From Pseudomonas sp. ATCC PTA-122608 (GTDB taxonomy: Bacteria; Pseudomonadota; Gammaproteobacteria; Pseudomonadales; Pseudomonadaceae): 64,000 nucleotides of DNA. Below the pieces are notes generated by a model. That model searched no databases, had not been told where the DNA came from, and worked only from the letters and a program-made list of their open reading frames with translations. The position numbers were made by a program, and so were the translations under genes. The stretch is from positions 73,388-137,387 of the forward strand of contig NZ_LPNO01000006.1 of assembly GCF_001952855.1 (NCBI RefSeq). The letters run 5' to 3'. Positions 54,357-64,000 of this stretch are shown one piece after another (position 1 is the first letter of the stretch; the number at the start of each line of letters is the position of its first letter).

Positions 54357-55239
54357 GAAAGCCCCGGCGGCCTTGCAGGCCACCGGTGTGGACGAAGATC
54401 AGGCGGGTGCCGGGGGAAAATCTTCCGGCTTCAATCTGCTGCTTCAACGCCAATAACGCTTTGCCGGTGTAAAGCGGCTCCAGGGGCAGGCCACAGGCTT
54501 GCTCGGTGGTGTCGATAAAGGCCAGCAACTCCGGATCGACCTTGGCAAAGCCGCCCCGGCTGGCGTCCAGCAATTCATAACCCTCCTGCACAAGCGTGTG
54601 TACCTGCTGCGCCACCCCGTGGTCGTCGGGCACCGCCAGCGCGCCATACACCGGATGCGCGCCCGCCTCGGCCAGCACCAATCCCGCCAGCGTGGTGCCG
54701 GTACCCGCCGCCAGCCACCAACCGTGATAATCCGCCCAGCCCAGGCCACTTAACTGCGCCTGTGCCTGACGGACCAACACCCCGCAGCCCAACGCACCGG
54801 CCACGCCACCACCGCCTTCAGGCACCGGGTGCAGGTGCGGATACTGCTCGCGCCAGGGCAGCCAGAAGTCCGGCTCATTGCGCGCGCGATAGCCGCCATA
54901 CCCCAACCAATGCAGTTGCATGCCGAAGGCCTTGAGGTCGAGCACCGTGGGCGTGTCTTGCGGATGGCCACGCAGCAAGCCAACGGTAGGAAACCCGAAG
55001 CGTTTCCCGGCCGCCGCCAGTGCATGCAGGTGATTGGAGTAAGCCCCGCCCAGGCTGATGATCCCGCTGGCCCCCACCGCCCGGCCTTGCGCCAGGTGCT
55101 CGGTGAGCTTGAACCACTTGTTGCCGCTGATCAGCGGGTCGATGCGATCCAGGCGCAGCACGGCCACTTCCACCGGCCCCATCCAGTCCAGCTTCAGGGG
55201 TTCAAGGGGTGCGTGGGGAAGCCAGTCGAAAGGACCCAT
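54352..55239 (-). CDS. D-cysteine desulfhydrase / ACC deaminase family PLP enzyme
   Basis: A 295-residue fold-type II PLP enzyme. The PLP lysine lies in ISGNKWFKL near residue 44, the phosphate loop in LGGAYSNHLHALAAAG, and AAGTGTTLAG follows. It may release sulfide and ammonia from D-cysteine or deaminate 1-aminocyclopropane-1-carboxylate. Family members are often annotated as one or the other and I cannot tell which. The ATG at 55237-55239 lacks a strong ribosome site. Its last residues and stop codon come from a REP sequence. It lies downstream of the fadH terminator. Confidence 0.85.
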   Translation of the reverse strand: MGPFDWLPHAPLEPLKLDWMGPVEVAVLRLDRIDPLISGNKWFKLTEHLAQGRAVGASGIISLGGAYSNHLHALAAAGKRFGFPTVGLLRGHPQDTPTVLDLKAFGMQLHWLGYGGYRARNEPDFWLPWREQYPHLHPVPEGGGGVAGALGCGVLVRQAQAQLSGLGWADYHGWWLAAGTGTTLAGLVLAEAGAHPVYGALAVPDDHGVAQQVHTLVQEGYELLDASRGGFAKVDPELLAFIDTTEQACGLPLEPLYTGKALLALKQQIEAGRFSPGTRLIFVHTGGLQGRRGFL

Positions 55240-55260
55240 TAGGGCGGTTCTGCACAAGAA

Positions 55261-55290
55261 AAGGGGCGGTAGTCTACCACCGCCCCTTTT
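55261..55290 (-). terminator. Rho-independent terminator after fadH
   Basis: AAGGGGCGGT (55261-55270) pairs with ACCGCCCCTT (55279-55288). On the minus strand it is followed by a T-run (TTTTCTTGTG). It separates fadH from the downstream desulfhydrase-like gene. Confidence 0.85.
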
Positions 55291-55296
55291 GAGTGT

Positions 55297-57396
<2,100 letters not shown>

Positions 57397-57547
57397 TTAT
57401 GTCCCACAGACTAAGAGGCTGCCGGTTGCCGCTCAATGACTGTAACTGACAAGTTATTGATCCAAATGCGCAGCGCCCCTTGGCAACTGCGTACATGAGC
57501 CCTACCCTAGGTACCGAACCCTGCACCCGGTCCGTTGTTTTTTTCCC

Positions 57548-58678
57548 ATGCGTAAACTTCTTGGATTCACCCTCATCATGGCCCTGGTCGCCGCCGTTTC
57601 CGCCTATCTGGTCTGGACCCAGGAACGCCCAGTGGGCCATTACCTGTCCGACCTGCGGATCAACCTGGCCGTCGACCAAGGCGTACCCGCCGACCGCGGC
57701 AACCTGCTGGGCATCCAGCCGGAACTGTTCCCCGCCGACTACCAGAGCCTGGAACGCCTGCACCTGAAGCTGGCGGCCTACCTGCAAAAGGCCCGCGACC
57801 AGGGCTTGATCAACGACAAGACCATCGTGGTGCTGCCGGAACATATCGGCACCTGGCTGATGGTCAGTGGCGAGAAGAACGAGCTGTACCAGGCCACCAA
57901 CCTCAAGGAAGCGATGAACTGGCTGTCGGCGAGCAACCCGTTGTTGTTCGTGCGGGCGTTGATCAGCGCCAAGGGTGATGACCGCATCGACGACGCCTAC
58001 CTGCGCATGAAGGCCCCGGCAATGGCCCGCGACTATCAGGTGCTGTTCGGCGGCCTGGCCAAGGAATTCGGCGTGACCCTGGTGGCCGGCTCCATTGCCC
58101 TGCCCAACCCGAGCGTCAGCCAGGGCCAACTGCAGATCGGCCACGGCGCGTTGTACAACACCAGCGTGGTCTTTGACCGTGATGGCTTGGCGGTGGGCCA
58201 GCCGCAACGCCAGCTGTATCCGATTTTCGATGAACGCGGCTTTATCGAGCCCGGCGACGAAAACACCGTCAGCGTGGTCGACACCCCGGCCGGGCGCCTG
58301 GGCATCCTGATCGGCAGTGACAGCTGGTACCCGGACAACTACCGCAAGCTCAACGAGCAAGGCGCGCAATTGGTGGCGGTACCGGCCTTCGTGATTGGCC
58401 GCGAGACCTGGGACAAGCCGTGGCGCGGTTTCAAAAGCGTGTCGACACCACCGGAAATCAGCCTCAAGCCGGAAGAACTCAGCGAAGGCGAAGCCTGGCA
58501 CCGCCTGACCCTGATCAGCCAGCAACCCATCAGCCAGGCCACCGCCGGCATGAGCGTGTTCCTGCGTGGGCAATTCTTCGACATGGGCAGCGCCGGGCAA
58601 AGCTTCCTCAGCAGCAACGGCCAGGTGTTCGCCGACGGCAATGCCCGTGGCGCACGCCTGCTGAACGTGTGGCTGTAA
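57548..58678 (+). CDS. Nitrilase-superfamily protein lacking the catalytic cysteine
   Basis: A 376-residue protein with an N-terminal signal-anchor (residues 4-24) followed by a carbon-nitrogen-hydrolase fold. The catalytic glutamate is kept (VVLPEHIGTW, Glu98). The position of the lysine reads RQLYPIF (around 221-227), and the cysteine loop reads GILIGSDSWYPD (252-263), with glycine for cysteine. It should not hydrolyse amides by the usual mechanism. It is followed 4 bases later by an AraC regulator gene, so the two are probably cotranscribed. Confidence 0.85.
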   Translation: MRKLLGFTLIMALVAAVSAYLVWTQERPVGHYLSDLRINLAVDQGVPADRGNLLGIQPELFPADYQSLERLHLKLAAYLQKARDQGLINDKTIVVLPEHIGTWLMVSGEKNELYQATNLKEAMNWLSASNPLLFVRALISAKGDDRIDDAYLRMKAPAMARDYQVLFGGLAKEFGVTLVAGSIALPNPSVSQGQLQIGHGALYNTSVVFDRDGLAVGQPQRQLYPIFDERGFIEPGDENTVSVVDTPAGRLGILIGSDSWYPDNYRKLNEQGAQLVAVPAFVIGRETWDKPWRGFKSVSTPPEISLKPEELSEGEAWHRLTLISQQPISQATAGMSVFLRGQFFDMGSAGQSFLSSNGQVFADGNARGARLLNVWL

Positions 58679-58682
58679 CGCG

Positions 58683-59717
58683 ATGAAACCGGTGCGGCTT
58701 GGGGACCTGTCGGTGGGTTTTGTCCACACCTTGGCCGATGCGATCCACAGCCATGGCCTGGACCCGCAACCGTTGTTGCTGCAATACGGCTTTGACCCTG
58801 CGCGCCTGGCCGAGGCGGGTGCTCGCTTGTCGATCCCGCGGTATATGCGCCTGGGCCACGCCGCCATCCAGCTGACCGGCGACCCCAGCCTGGGTCTGCG
58901 CATGGGCCAGCTCAGCCGCTTGAGCCAGGCCGGCCTCGCCGGTGTTACAGCCGCCCAAGCGCCCACCGTTCGCGAAGCCGCCCGCACTCTGACGCGCTTC
59001 GAAGCCTTGTACGGCTCCAACTATCGAGGCCAGTCGAGCTTTCACGAGGACACTGACGGCGCCTGGCTGCGCTTCTATTCCATCAGCCCGTACAACGCGT
59101 ACAACCGCTTCGTGGTGGACTCGATCATCGCCGGCTGGCTGCATCAATTGTCGAGCATAAGCTTGCAACCGGTGCAGGCGCAGCGCATCGAAATCGAATT
59201 CGAGGCCCCCGACTACAGCGAACGCTATAGCGTGCTGGGGGACTGCCCGATCCAGTTTGGCGCCGAGCACAATCAACTGCGCCTGAGCCAGCAAACCCTG
59301 GCCATGCGCAACCCGGAACATTGCCCGAGTACCTGGCAATTACTGGTGCAGTTGTGTGAACGGGAATTGGAGCAGTTGACGCGCACCCGCAGCCTGCGCG
59401 AGCGCATTACCCGGTTGCTCGGGCCGATGCTCAATGGTGGCCGGGAACCCGACCTGGAAGAAGTGGCGGCACGCTTGAAACTGCCGACCTGGACCTTGCG
59501 GCGCAAGCTGGCGGAAGAAGGGACGCAGTTCCGGGCGATTCTCAATGACACTCGCCGCGACCTGGCCATGACCTATATTCGCGATACCGAACTGGCGTTC
59601 GGTGAAATTGCCTATTTACTCGGTTTTGCCTCAGCGGAAGCCTTTCAACGGGCCTTCAAGCGCTGGAACAGCCAGACCCCAGGGGAATTTCGCCGCAGTC
59701 AGCGGCATTCCGCCTGA
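58683..59717 (+). CDS. AraC-family transcriptional regulator
   Basis: A 344-residue regulator with an N-terminal ligand-binding domain of the OruR/ArgR-like type (residues 1-235) and a C-terminal double helix-turn-helix (VAARLKLPTWTLRRKLAEEGTQFRAIL and FGEIAYLLGFASAEAFQRAFKRW). It follows the nitrilase-like gene by 4 bases. The nearby fadH makes regulation of fatty acid metabolism possible, but the target is not visible. Confidence 0.92.
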   Translation: MKPVRLGDLSVGFVHTLADAIHSHGLDPQPLLLQYGFDPARLAEAGARLSIPRYMRLGHAAIQLTGDPSLGLRMGQLSRLSQAGLAGVTAAQAPTVREAARTLTRFEALYGSNYRGQSSFHEDTDGAWLRFYSISPYNAYNRFVVDSIIAGWLHQLSSISLQPVQAQRIEIEFEAPDYSERYSVLGDCPIQFGAEHNQLRLSQQTLAMRNPEHCPSTWQLLVQLCERELEQLTRTRSLRERITRLLGPMLNGGREPDLEEVAARLKLPTWTLRRKLAEEGTQFRAILNDTRRDLAMTYIRDTELAFGEIAYLLGFASAEAFQRAFKRWNSQTPGEFRRSQRHSA

Positions 59718-59725
59718 CGTCTGTC

Positions 59726-59812
59726 TTACAGCTCGGTTGCATCATCGGCCGGATCCAGCGGATCCAGTTCGAAGGCGTGGAACTCCAGCAGTTCTTCCTG
59801 GTAATCGTCCAT
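59726..59812 (-). CDS. 28-residue acidic small ORF with a strong ribosome site
   Basis: The minus-strand ORF reads MDDYQEELLEFHAFELDPLD and then PADDATEL. Eleven of its 28 residues are acidic and none is lysine or arginine. AAGGAGT precedes the ATG with 6-base spacing, a near-ideal Shine-Dalgarno arrangement that is rare by chance in front of so short a frame. It lies convergent to the AraC gene, 8 bases from its stop. Function is unknown. I did not find a clear promoter, although CATAAT is present upstream. Confidence 0.65.
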   Translation of the reverse strand: MDDYQEELLEFHAFELDPLDPADDATEL

Positions 59813-59980
59813 GGTTGACTCCTTGTATTATGAAAAGGGGTTGCTAAGTGACCTGCACAACCAGCCTAAAGTGCCGTCATGACGAAAAAATGTCCGTGGC
59901 ATGACGTTCCTGCACTTCAAAATTAAACGTAGCAGGGTTGGGTTGATTTAGCCGGGTGAATTTTAGATGCAACTGCAATC

Positions 59981-59994
59981 ATTGCAATTGCAAT
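59981..59994. promoter_or_regulatory. Palindromic operator upstream of the E1-like orphan
   Basis: ATTGCAATTGCAAT is a perfect palindrome, 53 bases before the start codon of the orphan gene. A degenerate copy (ATGCAACTGCAATC) immediately precedes it. It shares the core TTGCAATTGCAA with 61717-61740. Confidence 0.75.
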
Positions 59995-60047
59995 CACAAG
60001 CTGAATTCCATTAGGGTAAGGGCACCCGTTGCCAAGCGACCCTGCTC

Positions 60048-61037
60048 ATGACTGCCAGCACCGAACGCTCTGCCCTGATCTGTATCGACGCCCTGAATGC
60101 AATGCAGCAGCCCCGCTGTTCGCCGCTGTATAGCGTGATGACCATGGCTAACACCCTGGAGTCCAGCCGGCAGGCATGGGTGATTCGCGGCCAGTCGCGC
60201 TCCCGCCGGGTGATGAGCTGGCCCACGTGGTTCGCGCGCAACACCGGGGAAAAGCCCATGTTGTACCTGCACACGGCCGCGTCATCGGCGCAGTTGCGCG
60301 CACTGTCCAGCGAAACCCGCCAGCGGGGCATCTTGTGCAACGACAATGAAACCCGGCCCTCCCCTTCACTGCCCTTATGGCTGGCCAGCAATCCCCACTG
60401 CACACCTTATGACCCGGCCTCCGGCGAGGAAGCCCGGGCGATTGTGCTGGCAGGTTTGCAGGCGCTGTATGTCGACGGCCAGTCGGGGTTTTACTACCTG
60501 GCACTGCACGACCAGCACGACGGGCCGAGGTTGAGCCCGCAGGATTGTGACCATGCGCTCAGGGGCATGTACCGGGTCCGACGCTCATACACAAGCGAGT
60601 TGAAGGTGCGGTTGCTGGGCGCGGGTCGAGCGTTTGAAGAAGTCGTGCACGCCGCGCTGTTGCTCGAAACGGAGTGGAACGTCGAGACGCAACTGTGGAG
60701 CTGCCCCAGCTACACACGGCTGGCCCGTGAGGCGGATGCGGCGCAACGCTGGAACCGCCTGCACCCGCTGGCACCGAAGCGCAGTTGCCATCTAAGGGAT
60801 TGCCTGGCTGGGGATGGCGCGCCGGTGGTCGCGGTCACCGGGTATCCGCAGCCGATCGTTGACCAGTTGGCGGGGTATGTGGATGCGCGGTTTGTGGCGT
60901 TGGGGGCGGGCTCGGTAGAGGCGTCAGCACCCGGTCGATATTGGATCGCGGTGCTGGCATTGAAGGCTTTGGCGGATGACGGCCTTATCGAAGCAGAACA
61001 GGTAGAAGCCGCCCTGCATCGATATCACCTGAAATGA
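60048..61037 (+). CDS. Orphan protein resembling the C-terminal part of pyruvate dehydrogenase E1
   Basis: A 329-residue protein. From about residue 95 it aligns with the homodimeric E1 (AceE) C-terminal region: YDPASGEEARAIVLAGLQALYVD, then ALRGMYRVRRS, VRLLGAGRAFEEVVHAALLLETEW and WNRLHPL, and the final PVVAVTGYPQPIVDQLAGYV to KALADDGLIEAEQV. The thiamine-diphosphate domain (GDGEMDQPES in AceE) is missing, and residues 1-95 do not match clearly. It cannot be a complete E1 enzyme. A TTGCAATTGCAA palindrome precedes it, matching that before the aceE paralogue at 61798. A regulatory or structural role is possible. Function is not established. Confidence 0.7.
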   Translation: MTASTERSALICIDALNAMQQPRCSPLYSVMTMANTLESSRQAWVIRGQSRSRRVMSWPTWFARNTGEKPMLYLHTAASSAQLRALSSETRQRGILCNDNETRPSPSLPLWLASNPHCTPYDPASGEEARAIVLAGLQALYVDGQSGFYYLALHDQHDGPRLSPQDCDHALRGMYRVRRSYTSELKVRLLGAGRAFEEVVHAALLLETEWNVETQLWSCPSYTRLAREADAAQRWNRLHPLAPKRSCHLRDCLAGDGAPVVAVTGYPQPIVDQLAGYVDARFVALGAGSVEASAPGRYWIAVLALKALADDGLIEAEQVEAALHRYHLK

Positions 61038-61063
61038 CGATCTGTAATCCATCACAGATCAAA

Positions 61064-61152
61064 TGTGGGAGCGGGCTTGCTCGCGAAGGCGGTGTGCCTG
61101 TTGATATTTCTGTTGCTGACACACCGCTTTCGCGAGCAAGCCCGCTCCCACA
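61064..61152. repeat. REPIN
   Basis: TGTGGGAGCGGGCTTGCTCG at 61064 and its inverted copy ending at 61152. It lies between the convergent orphan E1-like gene and the MarR gene, and has GGGAGCGGG-type arms. Confidence 0.92.
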
Positions 61153-61181
61153 CGGGATCCGCGTCGCCTGGAATATTGGCT

Positions 61182-61652
61182 TCAGGTCTTACGCCGCCCA
61201 CGGGTCTGCACGCCCGCCTCCACCGCCAGCCCCGCCGTGCGTTCCAGCGCCTCGGCAAAGCCCCGGCGTTGCTCGCTGTCGAGCTGCGACAAAAACAACT
61301 CATCCACGCTGCTTTCGTAGATTTTCCACATCTTTTTACGCAACACCCGGCCCGCATCGGTGATCGATACAAAGGCTGCACGACCGTCACCGTCGGAGCG
61401 CGAACGCACCACCAGGCCGTCCTTTTCCAGGCGGTCCACCAGGCGCGTCAGGTTGTAGCGTTCGATGGCCAGCACATCGGCCAATTCATGCATGCGCCGG
61501 GTGCCATCGGGGCCACTTTCCAGGCCCCATAAAGCGTCGTACCAGGCATACGGCGGCAGACCGGCATCGGCCAGGCGCCGCTCGATTTCACGGATGACCG
61601 TCCTGTGGGCCCGAACAAAACGGAACCAGACATCAGGCTCTTTCGACGACAT
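61182..61652 (-). CDS. MarR-family regulator, divergent from aceE paralogue
   Basis: A 156-residue winged-helix regulator: HELADVLAIERYNLTRLVDRLEKDGLVVRSRSDGDGRAAFVSIT contains the recognition helix and the wing. The ATG at 61650-61652 gives MSSKEPDVWFRFVRAH. An in-frame TTG at 61676 would add eight residues. It is divergent from the aceE paralogue, with a 24-base perfect palindrome between. It probably represses that gene, itself, and the orphan at 60048, which carries the same core site. Confidence 0.9.
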   Translation of the reverse strand: MSSKEPDVWFRFVRAHRTVIREIERRLADAGLPPYAWYDALWGLESGPDGTRRMHELADVLAIERYNLTRLVDRLEKDGLVVRSRSDGDGRAAFVSITDAGRVLRKKMWKIYESSVDELFLSQLDSEQRRGFAEALERTAGLAVEAGVQTRGRRKT

Positions 61653-61716
61653 GCAACACCATCCGGGGAATTTCAAGAAGGTTGCAATAGTAGCTCATCC
61701 CGCGCTAGATTCAGTC

Positions 61717-61740
61717 ATGTAGTTGCAATTGCAACTACAT
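61717..61740. promoter_or_regulatory. 24-base perfect palindrome between marR and aceE paralogue
   Basis: The centre is TTGCAATTGCAA, extended on both sides by GTAG/CTAC arms to a perfect 24-base dyad. It lies 65 bases from the MarR start and 58 bases from the aceE start. A half-site GTTGCAATAG is near 61680. It is the likely MarR operator. Confidence 0.8.
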
Positions 61741-61797
61741 TCGCGAAGCTCCCACAAGGAGCCCACACGCTGAAACCCGTCCACCCTGGAGCCTGAC

Positions 61798-64000
61798 ATG
61801 ACCCCGAACACTGCAGTACGCCTCGACGACGATCCACAGGAAACCCGCGAATGGCTGGAGTCCATCGAATCGGTGCTGTCCACCGAAGGCCGCCCGCGCG
61901 CGCATTACCTGATTGATCAGTTGCTGGATTTCGACGTGGCGCGGCATGGCGACTTCTACGGGCGGGTGACCACGCCTTACGTCAACACCATCCCGGTGGA
62001 CCGCCAGTTGCCCTACCCCGGCAACCTGGCCACCGAGCGGCGGCTGAATGCGTTTATTCGCTGGAACGCGATGGCCATGGTGCTGCGCGCCGGCAAACAT
62101 TCCGGCGTGGGTGGGCATATCGCGACCTACGCGTCGGCTGCCGTGCTGTATGACGTAGGCTTCGACCACTTTTTCCGTGGGCGTACCGAGAGGTTCGATG
62201 GCGACTTGGTGTACATCCAGGGCCACTCGGCGCCGGGCATTTACGGGCGTGCGTACCTCGAAGGCCGAATCAGCGAAGCGCAACTGGACAACTTCCGACG
62301 GGAAGCCGGCGGCGACGGTTTATCGTCCTATCCGCACCCACGGCTGATGCCCGATTTCTGGCAGTTTCCTACAGTATCCATGGGCCTCGGACCGATCACC
62401 GCCGCCTACCAGGCGCGCTTCATGCGCTACCTGGAGTTCCGCGACCTCAAGCAACACCAGGGCCGAAAGGTGTGGGCATTCCTCGGTGATGGCGAGATGG
62501 ATCAGCCGGAATCCCTGGCATCTATCTCCCTGGCCGGGCGCGAGAAACTCGACAACCTGATCTTCGTGGTCAACTGCAACCTGCAACGACTCGATGGCCC
62601 GGTGCGTGGCAATGCCAAGGTGATCCAGGAGTTCGAAAGCCTGTACCGCGCCGCCGGCTGGAACGTGATCAAGGTGATCTGGGGCGGCGGCTGGGATGCG
62701 CTGCTGGAAAAGGATAAAAGCGGCTTGCTGCGCCAGCGCATGATGGAGTGTGTGGACGGCGACTATCAGAACTACAAATCGCAAAACGGCGCCTACGTGC
62801 GGGAACACTTCTTCGGCAAATACCCGGAGTTGCTGGCGCTGGTGGCGGACATGTCCGACGACGATATCTGGAAACTCTCACGAGGCGGCCATGACCCGGA
62901 CAAGGTCTACAACGCCTATGCCGCCGCCGTGCGCCATAGCGGCCAGCCTACGGTGATCCTCGCGAAAACCGTCAAGGGCTTCGGCATGGGCGAGGCCGGC
63001 GAAGGCCAGAACATCAACCACCAATTGAAAAAGATGGGCGCTGAAGCCGTCAAAGCTTTCCGCGACCGCTTCGGACTGGAAGTGGCCGACGATCAACTGG
63101 CCGAAATCCCTTATCTCAAACCCGCTGCCGACAGCGAAGAAGCGCGCTATTTCGCCGCGCGCCGCCAGTCGTTAGGGGGTTACGTACCGGCTCGCCACAG
63201 CGCGGTCGAGTCGTTGAAGATCCCGGAACTGGAAGCCTTCGCCACCCAGCTCAAGGACACCGGCGAGCGCTCGATTTCAACCACCATGGCCTTCGTGCGC
63301 ATCCTTGGCACCCTGCTCAAGGACCCGAATCTGGGCAAGTTGATCGTGCCGATCGTGCCGGACGAGTCCCGCACCTTCGGCATGGAAAGCCTGTTCCGCC
63401 AGATCGGCATTCACTCCGCGGTCGGCCAGCTCTACACCCCACAGGATGCCGGTCAGCTTTCCTACTACAAGGAGAGCAAGGACGGACAGATCATGCAGGA
63501 AGGCCTGAATGAATCCGGCGCCATTTCCTCGTGGATCGCCGCGAGTACGTCCTACGCCAACCACGGGTTGATGACCGTACCGTTCTACATCTTCTATTCG
63601 ATGTTCGGCTTCCAGCGAGTGGGTGACCTGGCCTGGGCCGCGGGCGATGCTCGGGCACGGGGTTTCCTGCTGGGGGCCACCGCCGGGCGCACGACCTTGA
63701 TGGGCGAAGGTTTGCAGCATGACGATGGCCACAGCCATGTGCTGTCATCGGTGATCCCGTGCTGCATTTCCTACGACCCGACCTTTGCCTTCGAACTCGC
63801 AGTGATCATTCGCGAGGGCATGCGCCGGATGTACGTCGAGCAAGAGGACATTTACTACTACATCACCCTGCTCAACGAAAACTACCCGCACCCGGCGATG
63901 CCCGACGGCGTCGAGGATGGGATTCTCAAGGGCATGTATCGGTTGAAGGCGGCTGAAGACACCGCGCAACCACGGGTACAGCTGATGGGCAGCGGTTCGA
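61798..64000 (+). CDS. aceE: Pyruvate dehydrogenase E1 (homodimeric) paralogue, cut by window end
   Basis: The first 734 residues of a thiamine-diphosphate E1 enzyme that decarboxylates pyruvate or a close 2-oxoacid. The N-terminal domain contains GGHIATYASAAVLYDVGFDHFFRG and the TPP motif GDGEMDQPES near residue 229. The second domain has MGLGPITAAYQARF, TLMGEGLQHDDGHS and SSVIPCCISYDP. CTGGAG lies 8 bases before the ATG. It is next to a MarR regulator and not to aceF, so it may be a second, inducible copy (compare MdeB-type oxobutyrate dehydrogenases). The 3' part is not in the window. Confidence 0.92.
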   Translation, partial: MTPNTAVRLDDDPQETREWLESIESVLSTEGRPRAHYLIDQLLDFDVARHGDFYGRVTTPYVNTIPVDRQLPYPGNLATERRLNAFIRWNAMAMVLRAGKHSGVGGHIATYASAAVLYDVGFDHFFRGRTERFDGDLVYIQGHSAPGIYGRAYLEGRISEAQLDNFRREAGGDGLSSYPHPRLMPDFWQFPTVSMGLGPITAAYQARFMRYLEFRDLKQHQGRKVWAFLGDGEMDQPESLASISLAGREKLDNLIFVVNCNLQRLDGPVRGNAKVIQEFESLYRAAGWNVIKVIWGGGWDALLEKDKSGLLRQRMMECVDGDYQNYKSQNGAYVREHFFGKYPELLALVADMSDDDIWKLSRGGHDPDKVYNAYAAAVRHSGQPTVILAKTVKGFGMGEAGEGQNINHQLKKMGAEAVKAFRDRFGLEVADDQLAEIPYLKPAADSEEARYFAARRQSLGGYVPARHSAVESLKIPELEAFATQLKDTGERSISTTMAFVRILGTLLKDPNLGKLIVPIVPDESRTFGMESLFRQIGIHSAVGQLYTPQDAGQLSYYKESKDGQIMQEGLNESGAISSWIAASTSYANHGLMTVPFYIFYSMFGFQRVGDLAWAAGDARARGFLLGATAGRTTLMGEGLQHDDGHSHVLSSVIPCCISYDPTFAFELAVIIREGMRRMYVEQEDIYYYITLLNENYPHPAMPDGVEDGILKGMYRLKAAEDTAQPRVQLMGSGS

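Overview
The window is high-GC chromosomal DNA from a member of the Pseudomonas fluorescens group. The evidence is the gene families and their order (glnS-cysS, ppiB-lpxH, tamA-tamB, phnW-phnX, a liu leucine operon), two Pseudomonas-type small RNAs that can be read directly (a PrrF-type RNA and a CrcY/CrcZ-type RNA), and many REP doublets (REPINs) of the GGGAGCGGGCTTGCTCGCGA type. I see no rRNA or tRNA gene, no transposase, no CRISPR array and no prophage.

Layout. 1-6 kb: a DHFR/RibD-like reductase, a large modular intergenic repeat, glnS-cysS (minus) and ppiB-lpxH (plus). 6-11 kb: a MarR-controlled tripartite DHA2 efflux operon with two palindromic operators. 11-16.4 kb: tamA-tamB. 16.4-22 kb: an acetyltransferase, xthA, a PstS-like/OmpA fusion, and an acyl-CoA dehydrogenase divergent from a LysR regulator. 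22-32.1 kb: a leucine/isovalerate degradation island (liuR, liuE, an acyl-CoA synthetase, liuABCD) with LiuR-type palindromes. It is interrupted by a sigma54-driven CrcY-like sRNA and a second copy of the large repeat. 32-35 kb: an S24-type repressor without catalytic residues, a DUF3077-type protein, the PrrF sRNA and an M14 carboxypeptidase. 35-38 kb: catalase plus cytochrome b561, divergent from an ECF sigma/anti-sigma pair, with matching promoters on both sides. 38-44.4 kb: a Csu-type chaperone-usher pilus operon with five spore-coat-U-type subunits. 44.5-47.9 kb: a ZapE/AFG1 ATPase, an LRR-protein kinase and a YebC-family protein. 47.9-53.6 kb: a 2-aminoethylphosphonate cluster (OPA/MFS transporter, two paralogous LysR regulators, phnW, phnX). 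53.6-59.8 kb: a second cytochrome b561, a D-cysteine desulfhydrase/ACC-deaminase-like enzyme, fadH, a nitrilase-like protein lacking its cysteine, an AraC regulator and an untracked 28-residue acidic ORF. 60-64 kb: an orphan protein resembling the C-terminal part of pyruvate dehydrogenase E1, a MarR regulator, and a complete-looking aceE paralogue cut by the window end.

How it works together. Leucine catabolism should be induced through LiuR at matching operators in front of liuR and between the acyl-CoA synthetase and liuA. The CrcY-like RNA next to liuE would titrate Hfq/Crc and so link carbon status to catabolic gene expression. PrrF would give iron-sparing repression. The ECF sigma factor probably activates its own operon and the catalase/b561 operon. 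The aminoethylphosphonate genes form a self-contained uptake-and-degradation unit. The least explained part is the right end: the orphan E1-like protein, the MarR gene and the aceE paralogue share an unusual TTGCAATTGCAA palindrome and look like one regulon.
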